A stretch of DNA of 64,000 nucleotides from Rhizobium sp. L1K21 (GTDB lineage Bacteria > Pseudomonadota > Alphaproteobacteria > Rhizobiales > Rhizobiaceae). Below, in pieces: positions 18,451 through 28,596 of this stretch; the stretch's first letter is position 1; the number at the start of each line of letters is the position of its first letter. A program made the translations under genes and the position numbers. Location of the stretch: positions 2,348,698-2,412,697 of the forward strand of contig NZ_JAMXLE010000001.1 in NCBI RefSeq assembly GCF_024055895.1, given 5' to 3'. The notes under the pieces were generated by a model that searched no databases, was not told the DNA's origin, and saw only the letters and a list, made by a program, of their open reading frames with translations.

Positions 18451-19416
18451 CTAGCCCTGCAGCCCATATTCGGCGGCAGTTTTGACGCGGGCGTGAAAGC
18501 GCAGCTTCCTCAAATATTCAATCGGATCCTTTTTCGTCACCATCGCACCCGGCGGGGTCATCAGCCAGTCGTAAAGGCGGGTAAGGAAAAAGCGCAAAGC
18601 CGCGCCACGCGCCAGAATGGGCAGCGCCTCGATTTCGCTGGCGCTGAGCGGGCGCACCGACTGGTAACCCGCCAAAAGCGCCATGCCCTTGGTGACATTG
18701 TAGGAGCCGTCCTTTTCGAAGCACCAGGCGTTCAGCAGGATAGCGACGTCATAGGCCAGGAAATCATTGCAGGCGAAATAGAAGTCGATCAGGCCGGAAA
18801 AGCTGTTTTCCAGAAAAAAGACATTGTCCTGAAAAGCATCTGCATGGATGACGCCGGTCGGCAGGCTGGTCGGCCAATTGGTCTCGAGAAAATCAAGATG
18901 TTCGGGAATCTCACCGGAAAGCGCTGCATCCAGTTCGCCAACGCGGCCCACCGACTTCTCCCACAGCGGTCGCCAGCTATCGACAGACAGCGCGTTGCGG
19001 CGGGTCAGAGCAAAGCCTTCGCCGGCAATGTGCATTTCGGCGATCGCCTTGCCTGTTTCGCGGCAATGCCAGGGCTCGGGCTTGCGCGGCCACATGCCTT
19101 CCAGAAAGGAAATCATGGCGGCAGGTCGGCCCGACAGTTCACCCAGCAATTCACCGTCATTGCGCGCAATCGGCAGCGGGCAGCTCACACCACGCTCGGC
19201 CAGATGCTGCATCAGTCCCAGAAAGAACGGCAGGTCGTTGCGATCGACCCGCTTTTCGTAAAGCGTCAGGATGAACTGGCCGCCTGTCGTGTGCAGCATG
19301 AAATTCGAATTTTCCACGCCCTCGGCAATACCGCGATAGGACATGAGCGTGCCGACATCATAATCGGCCAGAAAGGCGGAAAGTTCGTCTTCGGTGATAT
19401 CGGTGTAAACGGCCAA
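18451..19416 (-). CDS. thrB: Homoserine kinase (ThrB, APH-fold type)
   Basis: 321 residues. ATP-dependent phosphorylation of L-homoserine, the substrate-generating step for threonine synthase. This is the aminoglycoside-phosphotransferase-fold ThrB typical of alpha- and some gammaproteobacteria, not the GHMP type. The N-terminal [22 protein letters not shown], the catalytic loop [14 protein letters not shown] and the metal-binding [11 protein letters not shown] are all present. Confidence 0.95.
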   Translation of the reverse strand: MAVYTDITEDELSAFLADYDVGTLMSYRGIAEGVENSNFMLHTTGGQFILTLYEKRVDRNDLPFFLGLMQHLAERGVSCPLPIARNDGELLGELSGRPAAMISFLEGMWPRKPEPWHCRETGKAIAEMHIAGEGFALTRRNALSVDSWRPLWEKSVGRVGELDAALSGEIPEHLDFLETNWPTSLPTGVIHADAFQDNVFFLENSFSGLIDFYFACNDFLAYDVAILLNAWCFEKDGSYNVTKGMALLAGYQSVRPLSASEIEALPILARGAALRFFLTRLYDWLMTPPGAMVTKKDPIEYLRKLRFHARVKTAAEYGLQG

Positions 19417-19488
19417 GGGAGTGTTCCGCCTGTATTGTGATTCTATGCTGAGCAGCTGAATTCCAGAGGCCAGAAAGCGGAGAGAAAA

Positions 19489-19926
19489 TCAACCGTTGGC
19501 GGTCGCATTCCGCTGAACTGTGAATGTCTCGTTTTCAGCCTGCATTTGTCGCCTGGCCGCCTGGGCAAGAAACCCCGAGCGCGAAAGACCATGGGCATTT
19601 GCAAATGCGTCGATATCGTTCAAAACATCTTCCGGCAAGGTGATGTTCAAACGCACGGCTTTCTTGCTTTCCGTTTTCAATGGAATCAGCACTGCAACCG
19701 CCTCGCGGTTTCCCATATCGGCCATCACCGCTTCGAGGGTTGAAGGTTCGGGGATTGCTTCCCCGTCTTCGATCAAGCCATCAACATGAAAGGCCAGCGC
19801 CTCGGACGCCATCGCGCGCGCATCGTCAAGGTCTGTACCTGCTGTCACAACGCCGGGAAAGTCAGGGAAAGAGACACCGTAGTCGCTCCCGTCCTCCTTG
19901 TGGATCAGCGCAATATAATTTCGCAT
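19489..19926 (-). CDS. hicB: HicB-type antitoxin
   Basis: 145 residues. The N-terminal part is the HicB partial RNase-H-like fold (MRNYIALIHKEDGSDYGVSFPDFPGVVTAG), and the C-terminal part is a ribbon-helix-helix DNA-binding domain (VRLNITLPEDVLNDIDAFANAHGLSRSGFLAQAARR). It neutralises HicA and represses the operon. The ATG at 19926 is preceded by GAGGTGAT; a GTG three codons earlier falls inside that ribosome site. It lies five bases after hicA on the same strand. Confidence 0.92.
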   Translation of the reverse strand: MRNYIALIHKEDGSDYGVSFPDFPGVVTAGTDLDDARAMASEALAFHVDGLIEDGEAIPEPSTLEAVMADMGNREAVAVLIPLKTESKKAVRLNITLPEDVLNDIDAFANAHGLSRSGFLAQAARRQMQAENETFTVQRNATANG

Positions 19927-19931
19927 CCCAA

Positions 19932-20120
19932 TCACCTCAATCTCAACCCGGCCTGCTTCTCAATACTCTTGAGCGTCCCAATCGGAATGTCCCGCTTGGG
20001 ATGCGGTACTGTCACACGACCGGGCTTTTCGTTGTGTTTGAACTGAACGTGGCTGCCCCGGACCGAGACCTGATACCAGCCGTCGGCCCTGAGGGCTGAT
20101 ATGACGTCCGCGCTCTTCAT
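19932..20120 (-). CDS. hicA: HicA-type mRNA interferase toxin
   Basis: 62 residues from the ATG at 20120. HicA fold with dsRNA-binding topology and the catalytic histidine in RGSHVQFKH; the C-terminal GTLKSIEKQAGL helix is also typical. It cleaves mRNA and tmRNA when free of HicB. An in-frame GTG at 20135 would extend it by five residues, but that codon lies inside the operator, so the shorter form is preferred. Toxin precedes antitoxin, the usual hicAB order. Confidence 0.9.
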   Translation of the reverse strand: MKSADVISALRADGWYQVSVRGSHVQFKHNEKPGRVTVPHPKRDIPIGTLKSIEKQAGLRLR

Positions 20121-20128
20121 GAGATAAA

Positions 20129-20149
20129 TATACACACTTTATGTGTATA
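20129..20149. promoter_or_regulatory. Candidate hicAB operator
   Basis: TATACACA-CTTTA-TGTGTATA is a perfect inverted repeat with eight-base arms and a five-base spacer, beginning nine bases upstream of the hicA ATG. Ribbon-helix-helix antitoxins such as HicB bind dyads of this kind to repress their own operon. The palindrome is seen; the binding is inferred. Confidence 0.6.
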
Positions 20150-20165
20150 GATCAATGTGAGTAGC

Positions 20166-21167
20166 TCACCCGTTCACAAAAGCCATGTCGGCTGCGGTGA
20201 GTTCTACACTGCGCAGTTCGCGGTTGACCGGGAAGTGCTCGTTTTCTTCTGCCGTCACCGCAAGCTCCACCTTCGTCTCATAGCGTGTCTTGAAGGCTTC
20301 GATGATTTCGTTGACGATGACCTCGGGGGCGGAGGCACCGGCGGAGATGCCAACCGTGGAAACGCCGTCGAGCGAATCCCAATCAATTTCGGAGGCGCGC
20401 TGCACGAGGAGCGAGCGCTTGGCCCCTGCCCTCAAGGCAACCTCCACAAGCCGCCGCGAATTGGACGAGTTCGGCGCGCCAACGATGAGGAAGAGATCGC
20501 AGCCGGGTGCTGCTTCCTTCACCGCGTCCTGCCGGTTGGTGGTGGCATAGCAGATGCTGTCGGCGGCGGGCGCTTCGAGCTTCGGGAACCGCTCTTCCAG
20601 CTTGGCGATGACGCCTGCGGTGTCTTCCACCGAAAGCGTGGTCTGGGTCACATAACCCAGCATGTCGGGATCGGCGGGATTGTATTTCTCAGCATCTTCG
20701 ACCGTTTCGATCAGTGAAACGGTGCCCTCGGGGAGCTGGCCCATCGTGCCGATGACTTCCGGGTGACCTTCATGGCCGATGAGGATGACATGGCGGCCGC
20801 GGCGCTGGTGGCGCATGGCCTGTTTGTGCACCTTGGAAACCAGCGGGCATGTGGCGTCGAGATAGAACAGATTGCGAGCGCTTGCATCGGCCGGCACGGA
20901 TTTCGGGACGCCATGGGCGGAAAAGACGACCGGCTGGTCGCGATGTTCGGCGGGAATCTCGTCGAGTTCTTCCACGAAGATCGCGCCCTTGGCTTCCAGC
21001 CCTTCGACGACGAAGCGGTTATGCACGATTTCGTGGCGCACATAGACCGGCGCGCCGAAGCGCTTGAGCGCCAACACGACGATCTGGATGGCGCGGTCAA
21101 CGCCGGCGCAAAAGCCGCGCGGGCCGCAGAGTCTGATTGTCAGTTTATCTTTTGCGCTTGCCGTCAC
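20166..21167 (-). CDS. ispH: 4-hydroxy-3-methylbut-2-enyl diphosphate reductase
   Basis: Terminal MEP-pathway enzyme, a [4Fe-4S] reductase making IPP and DMAPP. The three cluster cysteines lie in [26 protein letters not shown] and ICYATTNRQ, and the catalytic Glu region in [15 protein letters not shown] chose the GTG at 21167 because AAGGAAAG lies six to nine bases upstream, giving 333 residues. A GTG at 21194 overlapping the DUF1304 stop is the alternative, adding nine residues. The first MEP enzyme, dxs, is at 61219 in this window. Confidence 0.93.
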   Translation of the reverse strand: MTASAKDKLTIRLCGPRGFCAGVDRAIQIVVLALKRFGAPVYVRHEIVHNRFVVEGLEAKGAIFVEELDEIPAEHRDQPVVFSAHGVPKSVPADASARNLFYLDATCPLVSKVHKQAMRHQRRGRHVILIGHEGHPEVIGTMGQLPEGTVSLIETVEDAEKYNPADPDMLGYVTQTTLSVEDTAGVIAKLEERFPKLEAPAADSICYATTNRQDAVKEAAPGCDLFLIVGAPNSSNSRRLVEVALRAGAKRSLLVQRASEIDWDSLDGVSTVGISAGASAPEVIVNEIIEAFKTRYETKVELAVTAEENEHFPVNRELRSVELTAADMAFVNG

Positions 21168-21190
21168 GGCTTTCTTTCCTTGTATTGCAT

Positions 21191-21562
21191 TCACGGGCTG
21201 GCAAAAGCGACCGTCGCGATCAAAGCCACGATTGCGGGAACACCCTGCACGAAGAGAATTTTGCGGCTGACCGACCATGCACCGTAGAGCGCCGCAACAA
21301 TGACGCAGCCGAGGAAAAACAGCTGCAGCTGGAACCCGAAGGCTGGCTCAGGATGGATAAGCCCCCAGATAAGCCCGGCCGCCAGAAAGCCATTATAAAG
21401 GCCTTGATTAGCCGCCATAAGCTTGGTTTCCTCAGCGCGCGCGGGCGTGTTTCCAAAAGCTTTCAGGCCGGCCGGCTTCGTCCAGGCAAACATTTCCAGA
21501 TAGAGGAAATAAGCGTGAAGCAGCGCAACCAACGCCACGAGACCATTTGCAACGAGAGCCAT
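21191..21562 (-). CDS. DUF1304 family membrane protein
   Basis: 123 residues with four predicted transmembrane helices and the DUF1304 pattern ([12 protein letters not shown] near residue 16, then [16 protein letters not shown]). The function is unknown. It sits between SURF1 and ispH on the same strand, nine bases downstream of SURF1, and is probably co-transcribed with them. Confidence 0.85.
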   Translation of the reverse strand: MALVANGLVALVALLHAYFLYLEMFAWTKPAGLKAFGNTPARAEETKLMAANQGLYNGFLAAGLIWGLIHPEPAFGFQLQLFFLGCVIVAALYGAWSVSRKILFVQGVPAIVALIATVAFASP

Positions 21563-21571
21563 CTGTGTCCT

Positions 21572-22324
21572 CTATTCTTTCTTCTGTCCACGCCACCACA
21601 CAATGGCGCTGATGACAACAAGTGCTGCGGCCAGGCCGTACCATGTTATCGCATATTGCAGGTGATTGTTCGGAAAGTCGATCTGTGTCACGCCACCCAC
21701 AGGAAGTCCACCGGGATTGGGCGTGGCATCGGCATCCAGGAAAAACTGCAGAACCTTCTGCGAGGGCAGCCCGGCATTGGCCGCCATGGCGCTCAAATCT
21801 TTCCAATAAAAAATGTTCTTGGCCGGATCGTTATCCGGGACCATCATGGAGGGCTTTTCGGCCAGACGGGTGCGCGCAAGCCCGGTGACGGTGACCTCCC
21901 CTTCAACCTCCCCCTCAAGGCGCGTGTCGCGATCCTTCTGATCATATGGCACGAAGCCACGATTGACGAAGAGATATTGCCCGTCGACCAGCGCCAGCGG
22001 CGTATAGACATAAAAGCCCGAGCGTCCCTCATAGGTCGCGAAAAAAAACTGTTCGGCATCATGCTGGAAGACCCCGGTTGCCTGCATGGGCCGATATTCA
22101 ATGGGCGTTCCGGCTGCCAGATCGCCAATGATCTCGCCGATCTTGACCGGCTGCTCCTTGATGCGGGCGTTGACATCGGCGATCAGGGCCTCCTTCCAGG
22201 CGAGCCGGCGCACCTGCCACGTGCCAAGCGACAGCAATGCCGCCAGAACCGCGAGCAGCACGATGGCCGTCACAGCCTTTTTGACAGCACTCGTGCTTCG
22301 GCTTGCCGGCATGGCGTCAATCAC
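21572..22324 (-). CDS. SURF1 family cytochrome oxidase assembly protein
   Basis: 250 residues from the GTG at 22324, which has GGGAAAG seven bases upstream; TTG 22330 and ATG 22312 are alternatives. Two membrane helices flank a periplasmic domain, with LGTWQVRRLAWKEALI after the first and NNHLQYAITWYGLAAALVVISAIVWW at the end. SURF1 helps insert haem a into subunit I of aa3 oxidase. It is located downstream of the cox genes and overlaps the end of the DUF983 gene by eight bases. Confidence 0.92.
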   Translation of the reverse strand: MIDAMPASRSTSAVKKAVTAIVLLAVLAALLSLGTWQVRRLAWKEALIADVNARIKEQPVKIGEIIGDLAAGTPIEYRPMQATGVFQHDAEQFFFATYEGRSGFYVYTPLALVDGQYLFVNRGFVPYDQKDRDTRLEGEVEGEVTVTGLARTRLAEKPSMMVPDNDPAKNIFYWKDLSAMAANAGLPSQKVLQFFLDADATPNPGGLPVGGVTQIDFPNNHLQYAITWYGLAAALVVISAIVWWRGQKKE

Positions 22325-22718
22325 GATCAAGCTTTCCCTGTTTGGCCTTGTTGGCGAATTGCAGCGTGATGAGAACGCCTTTCAACATCCGCGTTAAGGC
22401 AACACCGCCGATGACAGCCACCGGGAGCCAGATGAGCGCTTGCAGCCAGAATGGCGGTTGGAAATTCACCTCCATCCAAAAGGCAAGACCAATCACCAGG
22501 AAACCCATGATGAGCAAGACGAACACGACCGGCCCGTCGCCTGAATCCTCGAAACCATAGTCCAGGCCGCAATTGGCGCAGGATGGCTTCACAGTCAGCA
22601 GACCGTTAAAGAGCTTGCCTTGCCCGCAGCGGGGGCATCTGCCTTTGATGCCGGCAGAAATGGGTTCGATCGGCGGATAGAGCGCCGTGTCCTTGTTTGT
22701 CTCTTGATTGTCACTCAT
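22317..22718 (-). CDS. DUF983 family protein
   Basis: 133 residues. Two CxxC pairs form a zinc-ribbon-like N-terminal part (RCPRCGQGKLF and SCANCGLDYGF), followed by two transmembrane helices (VVFVLLIMGFLVIGLAFWM and LIWLPVAVIGGVALTRM). DUF983 genes sit in cox/SURF1 clusters throughout alphaproteobacteria and are suspected assembly factors, but the activity is not proven. The ribosome site AGAGGTGAT precedes the ATG. Confidence 0.85.
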   Translation of the reverse strand: MSDNQETNKDTALYPPIEPISAGIKGRCPRCGQGKLFNGLLTVKPSCANCGLDYGFEDSGDGPVVFVLLIMGFLVIGLAFWMEVNFQPPFWLQALIWLPVAVIGGVALTRMLKGVLITLQFANKAKQGKLDRD

Positions 22719-22736
22719 AGCATCACCTCTTGTTGA

Positions 22737-22901
22737 GGTTCCCTCGCGTGAAGACGGGGATTGTCTTCACCCCAAGGAACCGAATTCCAAACTCTTTAGA
22801 GCGCCATTCGACCTGATTGAATCAGGTCGGCACTCTAACGGTTTCTTTGTAAAGCATAATTTGATCGATCCTCGTTTCACTCCGGTCGAATTATGCTCTA
22901 G
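22737..22901. repeat. Cluster of three palindromic hairpin elements (Bru-RS-like)
   Basis: In the 257-base space between DUF983 and GNAT three dyads lie side by side. First, GGTTCC/GGAACC (22737-22742, 22776-22781) encloses GTGAAGAC/GTCTTCAC (22748-22755, 22763-22770). Second, CGACCTGATT-G-AATCAGGTCG (22809-22829) has imperfect outer arms to about 22795 and 22838. Third, AGCATAATT/AATTATGCT (22853-22861, 22889-22897) has further partial pairing inward. The last two span about 105 bases, close to the size of the Bru-RS intergenic repeats of Brucella; that identification is tentative. Confidence 0.6.
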
Positions 22902-22975
22902 CGCACACGCAGTCGTAAAGCTCCGGCGGGCCTTCATGCAAGAGATGTCGGCCCGGTCATCTTGCCCAGTGCGCT

Positions 22976-23263
22976 TTACTGCACGACATCACGCCATTCC
23001 GGATGGCGCTGTGCCTGGGCCTTGAAAAACGGGCAAAGCGGAATGATCTTCCAGCCGCCTCGGCGAGCCTCTTCCACCGCGTGGAGCGCCAGCGCCTGAC
23101 CGACACCCTTGCCGCGCAGCGCGTCAGGCACCCCGGTGTGATCGATGATGATCAGCTTTGCGGAAGTGCGCGAATAGGTCATTTCCGCTTCATGCCCGTC
23201 AACCACGGCAATATAACGACCGCCGCTTTCGGATTTTTCTTCGCTGATATCCATGCGTTCCAT
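22976..23263 (-). CDS. Small GNAT-family acetyltransferase (YidJ-like)
   Basis: 95-residue minimal GNAT (Gcn5-like) domain: IIIDHTGVPDALRGKGVGQALALHAVEEARRGG includes the acetyl-CoA loop RGKGVG, and the end carries IIPLCPFFKAQAQRHPEW, the usual C-terminal signature of this short family. The substrate is unknown. The start at 23263 has a weak TTGGA site; 23254 is a possible alternative. It lies downstream of the coxC terminator, so it may have its own promoter. Confidence 0.85.
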   Translation of the reverse strand: MERMDISEEKSESGGRYIAVVDGHEAEMTYSRTSAKLIIIDHTGVPDALRGKGVGQALALHAVEEARRGGWKIIPLCPFFKAQAQRHPEWRDVVQ

Positions 23264-23270
23264 TCCAAAA

Positions 23271-23298
23271 GAAAAAGGCGGCCGCGTGTGCGACCGCC
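23271..23298 (-). terminator. Rho-independent terminator downstream of coxC
   Basis: Read on the minus strand: stem GGCGGTCGC / GCGGCCGCC with one mismatch and a short loop, followed by TTTTTCTTTT. It begins 21 bases past the coxC stop and separates the cox operon from the GNAT gene. Confidence 0.75.
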
Positions 23299-23319
23299 AT
23301 TGAAGCCCTTCATCTGGCC

Positions 23320-24195
23320 TCAGTGCGCAAGCGGCGCGCCCCAACCACCCCAGATGTAGATGGAGAAGAAGAGGAACAGCCAGACAACGTCAACGAAGTG
23401 CCAGTACCAGGCGGCAGCTTCGAAACCGAAATGCTGCTTCGGTGTGAAGTCACCGGCCATGGCGCGGAAGAGGTTGACCGCCAGGAAGATCGTGCCGACC
23501 AGAACGTGGAAACCATGGAAGCCGGTCGCCATGAAGAAGGTTGCGCCGTAGATCGAATCCTTGAAGGCAAAGGGTGCGTGGGCATATTCGTAAGCCTGTA
23601 CGAAAGAGAACAGGATGCCCAGGAGAACCGTCAGCGTCAGGCCGTAGATCAGGCCCTTGCGGTCATTGTGCAGCAACGCATGGTGTGCCCAGGTGACCGT
23701 GGTGCCGGAGAGCAGCAGGATAACGGTGTTGTAGAGCGGCAGGTGCCAGGGGTCGAGAACCTCGATACCCTGCGGCGGCCACTGACCACCGGTATAGGCG
23801 GCGCGGGCTGCCTGAATGGCTTCACCGGGGAAAAGGCTGGCATCGAAGAAAGCCCAGAACCAGGCGGCAAAGAACATCACTTCCGAGGCGATGAACATGA
23901 TCATGCCGTAGCGCAGGTGCAGCGACACGACGCGGGTGTGATGGCCCTCATGGGCTTCCTTGATCGTGTCGGCCCACCAGCAGATGCAGGTGAAGATCAC
24001 AACCGCGAGACCGACGAAGAACAGCCAAGGATTGGCAAGGTCCGCGCCGAAAAGCTCAAACGAGCCACCCGACAGGTAGCGCATATAGGCAACGCCGCCC
24101 ATGGCCATGACGAATGCACCGATGGAGGCAAGCAGCGGCCATGGGCTCGGATCGATGATGTGATAGTCGTGGTTTTTTGTATGCGCTTCGGCCAT
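23320..24195 (-). CDS. coxC: Cytochrome c oxidase subunit III (aa3 type)
   Basis: 291 residues, seven transmembrane helices. Subunit III signatures include HNDRKGLIYGLTLTVLLGILF, the conserved Glu in FIASEVMFFAAWFWAFF, and the C-terminal HFVDVVWLFLFFSIYIWG. It stabilises the catalytic core and proton uptake of the aa3 terminal oxidase. Last gene of the coxB-coxA-ctaB-ctaG-coxC run, 62 bases after ctaG. Confidence 0.95.
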   Translation of the reverse strand: MAEAHTKNHDYHIIDPSPWPLLASIGAFVMAMGGVAYMRYLSGGSFELFGADLANPWLFFVGLAVVIFTCICWWADTIKEAHEGHHTRVVSLHLRYGMIMFIASEVMFFAAWFWAFFDASLFPGEAIQAARAAYTGGQWPPQGIEVLDPWHLPLYNTVILLLSGTTVTWAHHALLHNDRKGLIYGLTLTVLLGILFSFVQAYEYAHAPFAFKDSIYGATFFMATGFHGFHVLVGTIFLAVNLFRAMAGDFTPKQHFGFEAAAWYWHFVDVVWLFLFFSIYIWGGWGAPLAH

Positions 24196-24257
24196 ATCAG
24201 TATCCCCGAATGTTAAGTCCCGTCCGCTTCCGCCCCAAAACGGAAGCCTCCGTAAAG

Positions 24258-24866
24258 TTAAAGTTTCTGACCTGCTGCCTGCTTGTCGTCAACCGCAGCG
24301 ACGCCTTGCGTCTTTTCATGCGGATAAACGGTGTAGGACAGCGTGAGTGTATTGATGCTCTTGGTTTCCGGCTCGTTGACGATGTCGGGATCGACAAAGA
24401 ACAAAACGGCCATTTCCTTTTCTTCACCCGGCTGCAGCGTTTGCTCGGTGAAGCAGAAGCATTGAATCTTGTTGAAATAGGCACCAGCGGCCTGCGGCGT
24501 CACGTTGAACGTGGCCTGGCCTGTTGTCTCTTTGTTGAAGAGGTTCTTGGCGCGGAAATAGACCTGCTTGGTCTCGCCGATGCGCAGTTCCACTTCGCGC
24601 TGGTCCGGGCGAAAGTCCCAGGGCAGACCGTCGGCGACATTGCCGTCAAAACGAACCTTGATCGTGCGGTCGAGAATGACGTCCGACGCCTGCTCCACCT
24701 GGCGCGTCGTTCCACCATAACCGGTTACCTGGCAGAAAATCTTGTAGAGCGGCACGGCGGCATAGGCCATGCCTGTCATGCCGAACACGAAGGCGAGGCA
24801 CATGGCGACGATTGCGCCATTGTTGCGCTCTTTTTTCGGTTGAGGTGCAGGTGTCTGATCACTCAC
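24258..24866 (-). CDS. ctaG: Cytochrome c oxidase assembly protein CtaG (Cox11)
   Basis: 202 residues from a GTG with an excellent ribosome site (GAGGAGGTT). One N-terminal membrane helix is followed by a periplasmic immunoglobulin-like copper chaperone domain; the copper ligands lie in [11 protein letters not shown], and [11 protein letters not shown] follows the anchor. CtaG supplies copper to the CuB site of subunit I. An extended upstream reading frame runs into the small upstream gene and is not the start. Confidence 0.93.
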   Translation of the reverse strand: MSDQTPAPQPKKERNNGAIVAMCLAFVFGMTGMAYAAVPLYKIFCQVTGYGGTTRQVEQASDVILDRTIKVRFDGNVADGLPWDFRPDQREVELRIGETKQVYFRAKNLFNKETTGQATFNVTPQAAGAYFNKIQCFCFTEQTLQPGEEKEMAVLFFVDPDIVNEPETKSINTLTLSYTVYPHEKTQGVAAVDDKQAAGQKL

Positions 24867-24876
24867 GATAACCTCC

Positions 24877-25014
24877 TCAAGGCGCGATGGCTGCATATTT
24901 GGCGACGGTGATCACATAAAAGATCACGACCAGACCAGCAAGGACAAGCCCCAGCGCAATGTTGCGGCCACGGCGCGACTTCTTCTGTGCTTCCGTCAGC
25001 TCCACCTTATCCAT
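24877..25014 (-). CDS. Small single-span membrane protein of the cox operon (CoxF-like)
   Basis: A 45-residue gene: [18 protein letters not shown], then a membrane helix ([19 protein letters not shown]), then KYAAIAP. The ATG overlaps the ctaB stop (TGATG), and the next gene, ctaG, starts 10 bases after its stop. Size, topology (positively charged N terminus inside) and position between ctaB and ctaG match the small CoxF-type proteins of alphaproteobacterial aa3 operons. Function is unproven; assembly is suspected. Confidence 0.75.
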   Translation of the reverse strand: MDKVELTEAQKKSRRGRNIALGLVLAGLVVIFYVITVAKYAAIAP

Positions 25015-25964
25015 CAGGCATGACCTCCAGCGATAAACATCGCGACCAGATGGTCGGCCATCAAAGCGGAGAAGATCAGGAAGAGATATAGGATCGAATA
25101 GCCGAACATTTTCTTGGCGGCAATCATGCGCGTGTCGTCTTCCGCCATCCGGTAGGTGGCAATGGAATACCAGACGAGCGCAGCGCCAAGACAGAGCGCA
25201 ACCGCACCATAGTAGGCGCTGGCCAGACCGGTAAACACTGGGGCAATGCCAACCGCAGCGGTCAAGACTGCATAGAGAACGATCTGTGTTTTGGTGGTCG
25301 GAACGCCCGCGACATTGGGCAGCATCGGCACACCGGCGTCGCCATAGTCCTTCATCTTGAACAGCGCCAGCGCCCAGAAATGGGCCGGCGTCCAGAGGAA
25401 GATGATGGCAAACAGCAAGATGCTGTCAATGGAAACGCCACCGGTCACACAGGCCCAGCCGATCATGGGCGGGAAAGCGCCGGCCGCGCCGCCGATAACG
25501 ATGTTCTGCGGTGTGGAGCGCTTCAGCCACATTGTGTAGACGACAGCGTAGAAGAAAATGGTGAAGGCCAGGAGACCGGCAGCAAGCCAGTTTACAGCAA
25601 GACCCAAAATGGTGACCGCAAAAGCCGAAAGCACCAGCCCGAAGCCGAGAGCTTCGCCCGGAATCACCTTGCCGGCGGGAATGGGACGGGTGGCTGTGCG
25701 CTCCATCACGGCGTCGATATCGGCGTCGTACCACATGTTGAGCGCGCCAGAGGCACCGGCACCGACGGCGATGCAGAGAATGGCAATGACTGCGATCAGC
25801 GGGTTGATATGGCCCGGTGCCAGGAACAGGCCGGAAAATGCCGTGAAAACGACAAGCGACATGACACGCGGCTTCAACAGCGCGAAATAATCGCCAGCAC
25901 TGGCTTCCGAGATACGGAGCGCTGACTGCGATGCGATGGCTTCGTGGTTTTCGACCGTGGACAT
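25014..25964 (-). CDS. ctaB: Protohaem IX farnesyltransferase (haem O synthase)
   Basis: 316 residues, UbiA-family prenyltransferase with about nine transmembrane helices. The first Asp-rich motif is [19 protein letters not shown], typical of haem O synthase. It adds a farnesyl group to protohaem, the first step to haem a for subunit I. It lies between coxA and ctaG in the operon, 70 bases after coxA; its stop overlaps the start of the small CoxF-like gene. Confidence 0.95.
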   Translation of the reverse strand: MSTVENHEAIASQSALRISEASAGDYFALLKPRVMSLVVFTAFSGLFLAPGHINPLIAVIAILCIAVGAGASGALNMWYDADIDAVMERTATRPIPAGKVIPGEALGFGLVLSAFAVTILGLAVNWLAAGLLAFTIFFYAVVYTMWLKRSTPQNIVIGGAAGAFPPMIGWACVTGGVSIDSILLFAIIFLWTPAHFWALALFKMKDYGDAGVPMLPNVAGVPTTKTQIVLYAVLTAAVGIAPVFTGLASAYYGAVALCLGAALVWYSIATYRMAEDDTRMIAAKKMFGYSILYLFLIFSALMADHLVAMFIAGGHA

Positions 25965-25990
25965 ATTCTAACTCGTCTTGAAATTTCGAT

Positions 25991-26019
25991 GGAGGCCGCC
26001 CCGAACCGGGCGGCACTCC
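25991..26019. other. Stable hairpin between coxA and ctaB
   Basis: GGAG-GCCGCCC / GGGCGGC-A-CTCC: an 11-base-pair stem with one bulge and a six-base loop in the 70-base coxA-ctaB gap. On the plus strand it is followed by TTTTT and so looks like a terminator against antisense transcription. On the coding (minus) strand there is no U tract, so it may act as an mRNA stabiliser or processing site. Confidence 0.5.
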
Positions 26020-26034
26020 TTTTTGTTCCAGCGC

Positions 26035-27717
<1,683 letters not shown>

Positions 27718-28596
27718 TTAGTTGCTGTTGGCAGCGACTTTGACATCGCTGGATTCATTATCGACAGACGCCATCAAGGCCTTGTTGGCGGCGCCGACAT
27801 CATTGGCAGCTTCCTGAAGCCAGGCATTGTACTGGTCTTCGGAAACAACACGGATGGCGATCGGCATGAAGCCGTGATCCTTGCCGCAAAGCTCCGAACA
27901 CTGGCCATAATAAAGACCTTCGGCTTCAGGCTTGAACCAGGTTTCGTTCATGCGGCCAGGGATCGCGTCGATCTTCACACCGAATGCCGGCATGGCGAAG
28001 GCATGAATAACGTCAGCGCCGGTTACGAGCAGACGGACAGTCTTGCCGACGGGAACCACCAATTCATTGTCGACAGCCAGCAGGCGCGGATAGGCAGCCT
28101 TGTCTTCCTTGCCGGCATCTGCACGGCCTTCTTCCTTCAGGAGATAGGAATCGAAGCTGACTTCGGTGTCGCCCTGATATTCATAAGACCAGTACCACTG
28201 GTTGCCGGTTGCCTTGATCGTCATATCGACGTCCTGAGGAATGATCAGTTCCTCATTCAAAAGCTTGAAAGACGGAATCGCCAGGAAGAAGAGAACGACA
28301 ACCGGACCGAGCGTCCAGATGATCTCGATGGCTGTGTTGTGGCTGGTCTTCGACGGTGTCGGATTGGCTCCGGCCCGGAAACGCACGACAACGACAATCA
28401 AAAGAAGAAGCACAAGGATGGTAATCGGAATGATGAACCACAATGTATATTCTTCAAACCAGCGAATACCTTCCATGACGGTGGTCGCTGCGGGCTGCAG
28501 ATCTGTTTGCCATTCCACCGGCTGCGCTGCGAAGGCTCCGGTTCCGGCCAGCAGACAGGCCAGAGCGGCCAAAACTGCAAAAGCTTTGTTTTTCAC
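27718..28596 (-). CDS. coxB: Cytochrome c oxidase subunit II
   Basis: 292 residues from a GTG start preceded by GGGGAGA. Signal peptide (LACLLAGTGAFA), two transmembrane helices, then the periplasmic cupredoxin domain with the CuA ligands in GQCSELCGKDHGFMPI and the upstream VIHAFAMPAFGVKID. It accepts electrons from cytochrome c. First gene of the cox operon; an FNR/FixK-type box lies 21 bases upstream. Confidence 0.97.
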   Translation of the reverse strand: MKNKAFAVLAALACLLAGTGAFAAQPVEWQTDLQPAATTVMEGIRWFEEYTLWFIIPITILVLLLLIVVVVRFRAGANPTPSKTSHNTAIEIIWTLGPVVVLFFLAIPSFKLLNEELIIPQDVDMTIKATGNQWYWSYEYQGDTEVSFDSYLLKEEGRADAGKEDKAAYPRLLAVDNELVVPVGKTVRLLVTGADVIHAFAMPAFGVKIDAIPGRMNETWFKPEAEGLYYGQCSELCGKDHGFMPIAIRVVSEDQYNAWLQEAANDVGAANKALMASVDNESSDVKVAANSN

